Below, piece after piece: positions 37,141-47,726 of a DNA stretch of 64,000 nucleotides; positions within the stretch are counted from its first letter, which is position 1; every line of letters starts with the position of its first letter. The DNA is from Datisca glomerata. Its lineage: Eukaryota; Streptophyta; Magnoliopsida; Cucurbitales; Datiscaceae. The notes under the pieces are model-generated. The model made no database searches. It saw only the letters and a list, made by a program, of their open reading frames with translations, and was not told where the DNA came from. The stretch spans positions 248,001-312,000 of the forward strand of contig QANY01011365.1 of assembly GCA_003255025.1 (NCBI GenBank), read 5' to 3'. The position numbers were made by a program, and so were the translations under genes.

Positions 37141-37619
37141 AAAAAATAATTTTTTACCTTTATAGTTCGAGAAATTTGGTATCTCAAAAAATCTCTAAAT
37201 CCGTCGTCAGATTTTTTTAGTTTAAACTAAATAATGAAATTAACAATATTAAATCTAATCGTTATGTTTTAATTTATGAACGTCAACTCTTATGAGAAAA
37301 GAATGAAACAATAATTACATACAATCATGATGATATGATAATAATACATAAATAAATAAAAATAGATAACAACTATAAAGAAAAAGAAAGAATAGTGGAA
37401 AGAAGTGTTAGAGATGATAAAGATGTATGATAAATTTAAGAAGAATATGTAGAGTGAAAATAATGAAACAATATATGAAACAAGTAAAAAGATATATAAA
37501 ATACATTAAAACAAATCAATAATATCTACTAATAAAAAAATAGAAAAAATAAACAAAAACAAAGAAACAAAAAAAAAGAAATAAAATACAAACAACAAAA
37601 AAATTAAAAATAAAATACA
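37141..37619. other. nothing recognised
   Basis: Very A-rich sequence without coding or repeat structure beyond low complexity. Confidence 0.5.
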
Positions 37620-39800
37620 GAGGGTGATGTCATCCTCGTAAATGGAAAGCATGATTCATCAAAAACCACATTTCTGGATATATAGACCTTACCATAGGAA
37701 TGTAAATACTTCTAGCCTTTATGATTGATAAAATAATCCAAAAATATGCGTCTATGAATATAAAAGTCAACTTAATGCACATTATATGGCCTAAGGTAAT
37801 GATAATAGACACAACTAAAGGTTTTAAGAAGGCTATAAATGGGTGTTTAATTTAATTAGAAGCTTCTACTAGGGTGAAATCATGAATAAAATACGTGTGG
37901 GAAGTTTGTTTATTAGGTGAACTGAGGCACAAGAATTCTAGTGGCATAGAGGCTTGAGCAAGTGAGGTTAAGTCTATCTCAGAGATATGCCTATGCTTTC
38001 TTTCTATATATCCATTTTGTTGATGAATACATGAACATGGATGTCTAAATTTAATGCCATTGTCTTGCAGAAAAGAGAGGAAAGTCCTAAATTTACCCCA
38101 ATCAGATTGAAGGGTTTTAATATGAGTATCAAATTGTTTTTCAACAAGAAGTTTACAAATTTTGAAAGTTTATAATGCCGTAGACTTAAGCTTCAAGGGA
38201 TATATCCATGTAAGTTTACTGCACTCATCTAGGATACTAATACAACATCTAAAACCTTCTCTTGAAGCTTTGAGTGCTGGTCCCTAAAGATCAATATACA
38301 CAATTTATGGAGTTTTTGAAGTATGAATTTTAGATGTAGGAAAAATGAGAGTGTGATTTTTATCCTTTTTAGCAGGAACTATAGAATTCAAACTTCTAGT
38401 TTGAAATAGATATGTTTTCTGATATGAAGATTTCTCTTAAGACCCTTTCATGTGGATGTCCTAACCTTTTATGCCATAAATTCACATTATCAATAATTGA
38501 AGTATATTCATGTCAGATTTGTATTGAGAAGAAAAATAAGGAACATTATACTTGAACAAAGTATTATTATTACTTCAAACAACTTTACATGAAGGAGAGT
38601 TACAAACATAAAATGCTAAGATCTTTGTCAACAGAACTTGGCAACAAGAGTAGAGTTTTGCATACTATCATTGCTTTCTTGACTAAAAGAAGAATTACAA
38701 GAATGATCTAAAGACATATTTCCATACAACATAGCAGACTAAATGCAGCTACTGAACACAGAAGTACCCTGATATGAGGGACATGTCAACAAATATAGCC
38801 TATCCTTAAGTACTCCTTTGTGCAGCAGATTTCCCAAAACTTTATCCTTCACAAAATGGTCATTAAAATGAAATTCAATATAAACAGCAGATACTTATTA
38901 ATTTTTTTTTATCTCAGGTACACATAACAGAGAATTTAGTTTTAATCGGTGATGTTCTGAGGGTGGACCTACATGTGAAATTGAAAGATCTTACCATTTT
39001 CCATTTCTAATCTCTCCATACTAGTGTATTCATAAGCCATGCTTAGATTGTCAATATCTGCAGTGACATGGTTAGTTGCTAGACTGTCAGCATAACAAGC
39101 CATATCAGGCACTAAATTAGATGTTGATGCATATGTTGTAGGAGATACCATATAAGCAACATGGCTATTCACACAAGAATAACCATTTGCACCAGAAAAA
39201 CCATTTGCTTATGATGTACTCCCAGGTTGACTCCTTTCATATCTATATTAATAGTCTGAGGCGGAGTGTTCAGGCTTTTTTTTCAAACTTGGCAAATAAT
39301 GCGAATGCCAATGAAGTTTCCACTTCTACCTCCTCATCGTCATCTTCTACCATTGAAGCTTCCTCTGTTGCTCTGAAACTGATACTACCCATTTCTTGCA
39401 TATTTCTTTTTTCTATTTTGACCTTGACTAAACTTTCATTGCCATTAAAGAACCTTCTATTCCTTGTGCTTGAAACCATACTATCACAAAGAATTCATAC
39501 CTCTGTTGAACTGTTATATTGTGTTATATTTCTTGAAACCCTTTCTGTCATCAGGGACCTCATGCAACTTAGTAAAAGTTGATCCTTCCCTACCCAGTTT
39601 CTCTAATCTGGGTTTATTCTTCCACATTCGAGTGTTTTCTGTGGGTTTTCCTCAGAATTGAACACTATCTCTTCTAATCCATGTCCAAAGATTGTTGGTA
39701 CCATTTGAGACATCCACAACATGAAATTATTTCTATGTAGTCTTAATGAGACTCCATTGTTCAAAGTATTTGAGGTGCATAATAGAGGATAATTACTTCT
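37620..39800 (-). pseudogene. second Ty1/copia element, gag to integrase, heavily decayed
   Basis: In coding order on the minus strand: gag words (39790-39270) including NFMLWMSQMVPTIFGHGLEE, then INPD, stop, RNWVGKDQLLL and SMVSSTRNRRF; protease and flank (39172-38969) with CYADSLATNHVTADIDNLSM, where DSGATNH is usual; GAG-pre-integrase words EFHFNDHFVKDKV and LLHKGVLKDRLYLL (about 38880-38760); then integrase words YIDLWGPS-like, CMYSSTKWIYREK-like and a PEMWFLMNHAF tail (about 38310-37630). Many stops and frame shifts are present. It belongs to a different copia lineage from the 11 kb element, and no LTRs were identified. The remaining copia gene ends near 37.6 kb, before reverse transcriptase. 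Confidence 0.75.
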
Positions 39801-40033
39801 CTTATTATTGCTAACCCCTCATTTCGCTTTTTGTGCGACAAACTAATGCCCAACATCGTGGCATTTTGTTCGCGGGGTCATAAGTGTAAATGGCAAGTTG
39901 TTTCTTTTTTCTTTTTAATCCAATAGTAAGTTGTTTCTTTAAGTATGGTTATTATATTATTGTGCCATTACTCAGCTTGGTTCTGACAACCTTAACGTTC
40001 TATTATCAATATCTGAAGTCTGTAGTTGTGGAT

Positions 40034-40527
40034 AGGGGTGTAACTAAATCGCACCAGTGATTTGGTCGGTTTGAAAATTTTTTACGGTTCAATTCGATTT
40101 TAATTTAGCAAAAATTATACGGTTCAGTTCGGTTTGTGATTTTTATAAGAAAACCACATCGAACCGAACTGAACTGCGTAATACAAAAAAAATATATTGT
40201 ATATATATTTTCTCTAAAAATATGACACTCAGCTTAAAAATATATTGTGTATATATTTTTATTCTAATTTTTTTATCTGTTAGAGATTTGCTAGGGATTT
40301 AGTTTTCGTTAATATTGAAAACTAATTTTTTTTAATCTCTGTAAGTTTTTACTTAAGATTGAAATTAAGTTTTTAAAAATTTTGTTATGCATATTTCACG
40401 ATTCGGTTCAGTTCAATTTTTATTATTTTTTCACAATTCGTTCGGTTCAGTTCGATTTCTCTTTGTAAAAAATCACATGTGCGGTTTGATTTGTCAAAAT
40501 GCTTTAAATCGAACCGATTACACCCTT
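40034..40527. mobile_element. Mutator-type MITE with 10-bp target duplication
   Basis: Terminal inverted repeats AGGGGTGTAA (left) and TTACACCCTT (right) bound about 494 bp of AT-rich DNA full of CGGTTCGGTT-like words. It is flanked by AGTTGTGGAT (40024-40033) and AGTTGTGTAT (40528-40537), a 10-bp direct repeat with one mismatch. The target length fits Mutator-like elements (usually 8-11 bp). No coding capacity. Confidence 0.75.
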
Positions 40528-40946
40528 AGTTGTGTATTTACATGCCTTTGTATGCGAGGACTTCAAAATAAATGATAAATGCACAGTTCAGTGTCCATTT
40601 GTCGGAGATGAATATTCCTCTCCTCATTTTCTTTATTTTCTTGAGCCTATTTTGGCTCATTCTTACTCCTTAATTTGATGTCCAATTAAATGCCTATTAT
40701 TGATTTTTTTTTATAAAAAGTTGTCATATGAAATAACACAATTCTATGAAACTCTAAAAACTAAAAATAAGTAATTTTCGAGAACAGAGAAAAAACAGAG
40801 AGAATTATCTTAATTCTTGGATTAAGTTTATTAAATTTATGTTAATAATTTATATGAAGAAAAAAGCACATCTGAACTTTCTTATTAGGCCTCCGGTTAC
40901 GTTAAACCGGCCAGATATGAAACAGGACTCTCCTCACTTGAAGCTT

Positions 40947-40952
40947 TTTATT
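40947..40952 (-). terminator. poly(A) signal AATAAA of the second beta-glucosidase gene
   Basis: AATAAA on the minus strand, about 66 nt past the stop at 41019-41021. Confidence 0.5.
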
Positions 40953-41018
40953 TTGAGATCAATACAACGATATTGAGTTACATAAAATGACAAGTTGACT
41001 GTGGTGTTGGACGTGACA

Positions 41019-42598
41019 CTAAACGGAAGACTCTGCGGCTTTCTCTGATCGTTCGAGGGAATCAATAGGGTGCAGAGGTTCAGCTACAGTATGAGAAAGT
41101 GGTCGGGTTAGGAATTTTTTGAGCCAATTAGCTGATTTCTTGGGAATTCTGTTGTAATTCTTCTTATAATCTGTGTAATTAAGTCCAAATCGAATTGTGT
41201 AACTTCCTTCATCTGCGAATTCCACACAGTCCATAAGCATCCATATGAAGTACCCACTCACCCTCACTCCATCACTGCACAGCATATAACACAACAACAT
41301 AAGAATTTTTCTTTATTTCATTAATGTTAAAAAACACCAAATTACATACTCTATCTCAAATTCTCATGCATCCCATACTTCTTTATTAACTATATTCTGT
41401 CCCATATGGCCACTGACTCCATATATAGACTCAGTTTTCAACTATATTTAGCAATCTCATTTTTTTTTGTGAGGGGGGAGTTTTTGTTCACTCGATTAAT
41501 CCCACGAGACTCGTGCATAATTTTTTTTTTAAATTTTTGCTATACGAGTCAGGTAAATGGCTAGCTTTAACATCAGGGAGTATGGTCTCAGAATTTTTTT
41601 GCATCAAGAAGATACGGAACTTAAGACCTAACTAAAAAGTCGAGACATCTTTATTAATTTCCTAAAAAAACATATAATTCAAACACATGCATGTGGAGTA
41701 TATCTTAAAATTAGGAATAAGTAGAGTTAAATATATCATTAATACTTGAGTGACTTCACAACGGATCTGAGATGGTCTTTTATGTAATCAACTCTCAAAT
41801 CGTCTTGCAATGCTTCTTCTATTGGCATAGTATCGTCCCTTGGTAGTGGTAGTCCTGTTATAAAATTGATGTTACAATTCAATTAGTATCAAGCCACAAC
41901 CCAAAACAAATATGAATGGAAATAACGAGAAGAGAAACATGAGGTAAGAAGAAGATCTATAAAATGAAATATATATATTACCATTTTCGGTGATAAAAAT
42001 TAGAGGATCATTGTATTCTTCCTTGATGTATTTTAAGTTCTGATATAATCCTTCTGGATACACAATCATGCGCTTTCCTCCAGCCTGCAAAGCCTAAGTT
42101 CAATTTCCATATTTCTTTTTGTGTAGATCTCCATAAATTAATTATAGTATAATTTTCACGAGTAGAACATGGATATTAAGTTTGTAGGGAAGGAAAACCG
42201 ATTTGAAACCTCATCCGATTCTAAATGAAAGTAAACGCACCATAAAACAAGAGAAAGATCATCTATATGATCATTTGGCTAACAGTCATTGTGATTTTCA
42301 GGAAGTCCTTTTTATACTTTTTTTGTCCAAAGAAGTCCCTTTGTTTCAAAGACAAGAGAAGTTTAAAATTGTTTTTTAATCAATTATATGAAAACTTTTA
42401 CATTTTAATACAGAGGTACTCTTAATTAATGATATATATGCATGGTACAGTACTCACCTCTACCACTGGCCCTAGCGTTGTGTTCGACCCAAGTGAATGT
42501 TCTGTACAATGAAAAGAGGTCAAGGAATGGCACCAAGAAAAGGTCAACGAAACAAATCTAGCTAATTAAAAAAATAATAATTAACTTTTATGCCACCA

Positions 42599-42657
<59 letters not shown>

Positions 42658-45208
42658 CGTNAACTATACATACAACCACACACATATATATATGAAAAAA
42701 TAAAATACCTTTGAATTCAACGTGATGGTCGAACTCCGGGCCAGTAGAAACCTCATTGTCGAGTATTGGGACGGATTTTGCAAAATATGATGTGTAGTAG
42801 TTGATGGCAATAAAATCATATGAATGTTGAATCATAGTATTATCACCCGCACAGAAACTAGGGAGCCTGTCCTGTAGGATTGCTTTCATGATAAAAGGAT
42901 AGTCCCCATGCACAATTGGATCTATGAACCTACGACCAACCGGGGCACCACAATTAATTAGTATTAATCTATATGTTCATGAGAAAAGAAAAGAACAAGA
43001 AGAAGCAAAGTATATACAATTACCATCCAGTAGTGAAGTCCCAAGCTCTTCCTACAGCATCTTTGTCAGCGCGTGTGTTTGAAAATGGTAGAAACCACTG
43101 CGCATCTAATGATATACCTATTTTTCCATTTTGTCTTTTCTATATGTAATTAAAAATTATGTGAACAACTGTCTTACTTACTTTATACAATGTAACAAAA
43201 TCTGCATCTCACTAAAGTTAGTAGATCCTAATTGCATTTAATTACAAGACACTAGTACAAAAATGACTTTAACGACGGCAAGTTCCCGTGGTCTATTACT
43301 ATAGACGGCAGAAAATTACTGTCTTCTAGGTAAGTGTCGTGAATTGTTTTATCTCTTTTCACGATGGTGGGAGAAAATTCATCATAAAATGTATGATTTA
43401 CAACGACAACAGTAAAGAAAAATATCGTGAAATGTATCACTTACAACGACGCCATTATCCTCTAACGTCGTGAAAAAAGGTCCTGCCATCGTTAATAACA
43501 ACACAATCGACTATCGTATATTTTGGAGACGATTACGACGGTTTTTGTATCCATCGTCATACGAGAAAATAATGACATTGTAAATCATTGTCCTTATTAC
43601 GACATTTTTGTGTACCATCATAGCTATACCAAAATGAATACCTTCCACGATGGTAGTTAGTTTTACCGTCGTGAAAATTATACTTTACAATGACGGTAAT
43701 TATTTCTACCGTCGTGAAAATTGTACTTTACAATTTCTACCGTTGTTAACGATCAAATTTATAGTAATGAGAAGTTTTAACATCAAGAGTATCATTCTTT
43801 CTTATCTTTTTATTAAAATCATTACAAGAAAAATATGCGGTGGTTAAATTGCGATGGTTGTGCCAACGTCTACACTAGAGCGCCTATTCATGATCAATGA
43901 GATTAAATTAAATGCTGTAATAAATCAAGAAAATGAGGATATGTGATATTATTATCTCAACAATTTAGCTGCAAATATAATTAATTATTACCTGAAAATG
44001 TTTTCCGTAGGTATTAACAGCTTTAGCGTGAGCTTTAATAAGATTGTGACCAATTATGTAGGGGTACGTCGTCTCATCATATTTCTGATTATTTTTCCGG
44101 AAGCCTCCTCTGTATGCTTTTGTAGACCAGATGTGGGGCTCATTAATAGTAGTCCAATATTTAACCTGATCTCCAAAGGTTTTGAAGCAATAAGTTGCAT
44201 AGTCATTGAAATCATCCCTGAGAAATTTGAAGAAAAATATCAAATTTGCATTTCTTGAGCTTTGATATACTCAACTAAAGAAAAACAAAAGCTATAGACA
44301 GCTTTAAAGAAACATTGGTAGTTATAGAGAATAAGAAATTACTACACATTAGGTTTTCACGACGGTACTTAACAAACGGGATGATGGTTACCAAAGTTAA
44401 AGTTTCACTAAAGGTTTCATTATTATTGTGCTCATTTTAGTTGTCTTAGAGTTGCTGAGCATGATAATGATGTCTCTGTGGATGTTCTAATATTGCATCT
44501 CTCTAAATTCCACTCTATAAAAAAAGAAGAAGATATATTAGTGTAAAAATTTGTCACATTACACAGCCATGATTGTCACAGCTTGTTACACATGAATTAT
44601 ATTTTCCTTACACTTACCGGGTTTTCATATGAATATAATACTTATGACAATAATTGTGATGAGTATCACAACGTTTTGTGACAAACGAATTACAAACTTA
44701 ATGTAATAATACTACAAATAATAAATGTCTAGTAAGAAAGATAAATTGTTAAAGAAAATCAAACTTACACAAATTCTACACCTAACGTCCCACCATATTC
44801 TAATTGAAGAGCATTCGGCAAGTCAAAGTGGAACAATGTCACAAAAGGCTCTATACCTATAAGAAAGATAATCTTAATTTTACGTTAGCATAAAAGAAGA
44901 GAAAATGTAATTAATTAAAAAGAGATAAAAGAAAAAAACTCATGACCATTGAGCTCGAGTTGACTTAGCAGTTTCTTGTAGAACTCCACTCCCTCTCTAT
45001 TTACCCTTTCCTCAATTACTTTTCCTTCTGCAAATTAATTCTCGAAAGTCAATGCCAGTCGAACATCAAACAATTTTATTTTTAATAGTATATATTAAGT
45101 TTTTACCTGGAAATAACCGAGGCCAAGAAATTGACATTCTGTAGACGCCCATGCTCATATTCTTCAAGCACAATACATCTTCCTGCAAGTTATTTAAAAT
45201 ATATATGT

Positions 45209-45257
<49 letters not shown>

Positions 45258-45961
45258 TATATTTATGGAGAGAATTAGCTGCGGCTTCCCCTTCAAGTAA
45301 GTAATCAATCGAACTGTCTCCTCTCCCTCCATCATTCGCTGAACTTTCTGTCTGCGAGTTGAACCATTTTTTTTATGAGGATCTTTATTACATTATGCAA
45401 CCAGGTTTGGATAAAAATTATAGTGATTTGTTTATGATGAATTAATAATCCTAAAGTTTGTTGAGGAATACATTAACTGTAAAAATGTCTTAGGCTAAGA
45501 AATACAAGTTTTAGGCTAAGAAATACACGTTTTACTCAACTCATAAGTAATTTTTAAATATGAGTTATGCTCCAAGACATAAATAAAATTTATGTTTTTA
45601 AGTCTCCAAATTTATGCAAGAAACGAAAAAAATTTAAAAATTATTTGTTAGTTTAATTTCATATAGATTTTATCAAGTAAAAAGAAAATTTAAAATAATA
45701 TTGGGAAACAAAATGTTATGCATGCACTACTGAGATACATACCTGAAAAGCAGATGTAGATGCACCAAATTTGAAGTCAGAAGGAAACTGACGTCTATTT
45801 AATTCTTGTTGTGAACATCTTACAATCAACCTACAACTTCTTCTTATAGAATGAGCTCTTGATTTGTCAGAAACAAAATAATTAGTTCCATTATATGGAA
45901 GTCTAGAGGGAATGATAGTAGTAGAGAAGGATGGCAAAGTAAGAGTGAGAAGAGCAGCCAT
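41019..45961 (-). CDS. GH1 beta-glucosidase, predicted plastid form, copy 2 (12 exons, 544 aa)
   Basis: Exons in coding order: 45743-45961, 45256-45351, 45107-45182, 44947-45027, 44769-44856, 43992-44217, 43024-43139, 42709-42929, 42458-42501, 41982-42084, 41746-41854, 41019-41274. All introns are GT-AG and phases agree; the sum is 1635 nt with the stop. Exon 9 could end 6 nt earlier, but GAG|GTGAGT is the better donor. Residues 1 to about 49 (to LIVRC) look like a chloroplast transit peptide; [15 protein letters not shown] follows. Acid/base Glu is about E213 in TTINEP and the nucleophile about E422 in FITENG. It shares with copy 1 the fused short exon 2, the HFD change (F168) and Phe for Trp after the sugar-binding Glu (CVEF, E478-F479), but unlike copy 1 keeps that Glu. 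Intron 6 holds a CACTA insertion, intron 8 a TA microsatellite, and intron 2 is mostly a microsatellite. Confidence 0.92.
42604..42661. repeat. (TA)n microsatellite in intron 8 of beta-glucosidase copy 2, with one N
   Basis: About 24 TA repeats followed by a short non-repeat part and an unresolved base at 42661. Confidence 0.9.
43250..43769. mobile_element. non-autonomous CACTA element in intron 6 of beta-glucosidase copy 2
   Basis: It starts CACTAGTACAAAAATGAC at 43250 and ends AATTTATAGTAATG at 43769, a worn inverse of the same terminus. It is flanked by AGA on both sides (43247-43249 and 43770-43772), the 3-bp target duplication of the CACTA superfamily. Inside are many ACGACGG, CCGTCGTGAAAATT and CATCGT motifs in both orientations, typical of subterminal repeats. 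There is no coding capacity. Both splice sites of the host intron are intact outside the element. Confidence 0.85.
45209..45254 (+). repeat. (GA)n microsatellite touching a splice donor
   Basis: GA repeat on plus, (TC)n on the coding strand, starting right after the GT of intron 2 of the second GH1 gene. It fills 46 of the 73 intron bases. Confidence 0.92.
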
Positions 45962-46018
45962 ATTAAACACCAAAATTAAGAATGTTTGGGGTGATTTTCT
46001 AAGAGCACCAAAATGATG

Positions 46019-46026
46019 TATTTATA
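46019..46026 (-). promoter_or_regulatory. TATA box of beta-glucosidase copy 2
   Basis: TATAAATA on minus, about 60 nt upstream of the ATG at 45961, in a context (CACTATAAATACA) shared with copy 1. The related upstream copy at 58.7 kb starts just upstream of the matching position and has lost it. Confidence 0.6.
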
Positions 46027-46495
46027 GTGTTGGAAGAGAATAAAACCATCATTATCGTAATTAAATTGTTGAAAATTTCTCCAACTAATTTAATTTGAAA
46101 ATTAGAATAGACAGTAAATAAATAAACAAGTTTGATAATGAAAGGAACAAGCAAACAATTTTGTGTGAGGCTAAGTCTATGAAGCAGAAATGAGCCTTAA
46201 TTTAAAAAAAAACAAATTTATTAATTAGTACAACAAAACATTTTCGTTTTGTTTGGTCGTTGTCATTGTCTTGATAGTTTAGATTTTTCTTATCCATATA
46301 GTTACGATTTTTGTTCGAACTATTAGCATTTTAAAAGATGGACCCTTAAAAGATTAGTCTTCTGTTCTCCACGTAAAAGTTTCGAATGAGCAGCACTCTT
46401 ATTGCTATCTAGTTAAGTTTAAGAGTTTTATGGGCTAAAATTAAATGAAACAAATTTTAAAGCCTTCCAACCTAGTATAGTTGTTCCTCCACACA

Positions 46496-46698
46496 CACTC
46501 TACACAAATGAAAACCGTCGTCTATGTTTATGTTAGGTCAGGAATGACGGTTCCTCGAACTACCGTCGTGTCAAATCAACCGTTGTCGAAGATGTTTTAT
46601 TTTCTATGATGACTTTTAAGACGACGGGTCAACAACCATTGTCGATTATTTTTAATGACGAAAAATCTCAGTTGTTAAAAATGAATTTTGTAGTAGTG
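46496..46698. mobile_element. miniature CACTA element in the upstream region of copy 2
   Basis: It begins CACTCTACACAAATGAAAACC and ends GAATTTTGTAGTAGTG, with inverted GACGG/CCGTC words inside. The other arm of the duplication (about 59160-59205) has the flanks AAAGCCT and TTCTAGTAATAATTCTCC without it, so it inserted after the duplication. A 3-bp target duplication is not clear. Confidence 0.65.
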
Positions 46699-47396
46699 CG
46701 GGTTCTAGTAATAATTCTCCTAAGTCCTTAAGTAAGTAATAAAATATATAAATTGGACCAAAGAAAATTAGCGAATTTACATTTTTATATTAATTAGTCG
46801 AATTAATAGCAACGTACATGATTTTGGAATGAAAGTAACAGATTCTATATAGCAACTAAATCAGTTAGCTATCAATTCGATGGCATCCCGCAAATCGTGC
46901 TATCAATTACATATCTCTTTGATTAATCCAACTGAAATGAAGTTAGGTCTAGCTACCAATGAACGTGAACAAGTGCCTATGGATTCATGTGATCTGAACC
47001 AAATTTCACATTGTTCTTGTAAATGGCAGGACAGGTTGTAAGTGTCAATTAGGGTTTCTTTTTTCTTCTTTACTGTGTGGAACCAAGTTTGAAGCTTTTA
47101 AAGATTCAATTTTGTCAAGTAGTTGAAAATAAAAGGAATTATCATTTTTGTTTTCATAAATCTTTTCATATTGGATCATCCAAATTTTCCACCACTGAAT
47201 CGACGCTTTCGAAACGTACTTATCAACTTGGGGAATAACAGTAAAATCTTCAAGACTGTATAGCTATTCTGATAATTAAAAAGAAAAAAAAATGAGAATG
47301 GGAAAAGTACAAGGCGAACTTCCACGTGCATGTTAGTGATGTTTAGTAAGGCTGCCACCTAAGCATTGTTTATTAAGGCAAAATGTTAATTACTTA

Positions 47397-47726
47397 GGGC
47401 ACGCTTACTAAATTTTTAAGTTGATGATTTGAATTGAGGATATCAATTAATGATATGAATTGAAGATTTTGATTTAATATTTATAATATCATATCTTAAA
47501 AGGAGTAGTTTTGATTTTTCACGTTAAATCTAAAAAATATTTAGATTTGAATTTCGAATCTTCCATCTTTAGTTGGATTAGAAATTTATAAAAACTTAAA
47601 TTTCAAATCCCAAAATGTAATGAGTCTCACAGAAATTTTTAAATATTATTTTTATAAACATTGAATTTAGATTACAAATCTAAATCCATATGATTTGTAA
47701 TCAAAATTTAATGAGTAAACATGACA
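47397..47726. mobile_element. Harbinger/Tourist-type MITE with TTA target duplication
   Basis: A 330-bp AT-rich insertion with related ends GGGCACGCTTACTAAAT and, inverted, TGTCATGTTTACT.ATTAAAT, flanked by TTA on both sides (47394-47396, 47727-47729). The other arm at 59851-59870 reads GTTAGTTACTTAGTATGTAG, an empty site with a single TTA. Three-base TTA targets are characteristic of PIF/Harbinger elements. No coding capacity. Confidence 0.8.

Noticed and set aside
39187..39582. 131-codon plus-strand frame with a Ser-rich tract
   Set aside because: The opposite strand carries copia gag words; the Ser run is antisense to an acidic tract.
43998..44258. Plus-strand open frame opposite exon 6 of the second GH1 gene
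   Set aside because: It is antisense to a proven exon; its length follows from the exon.
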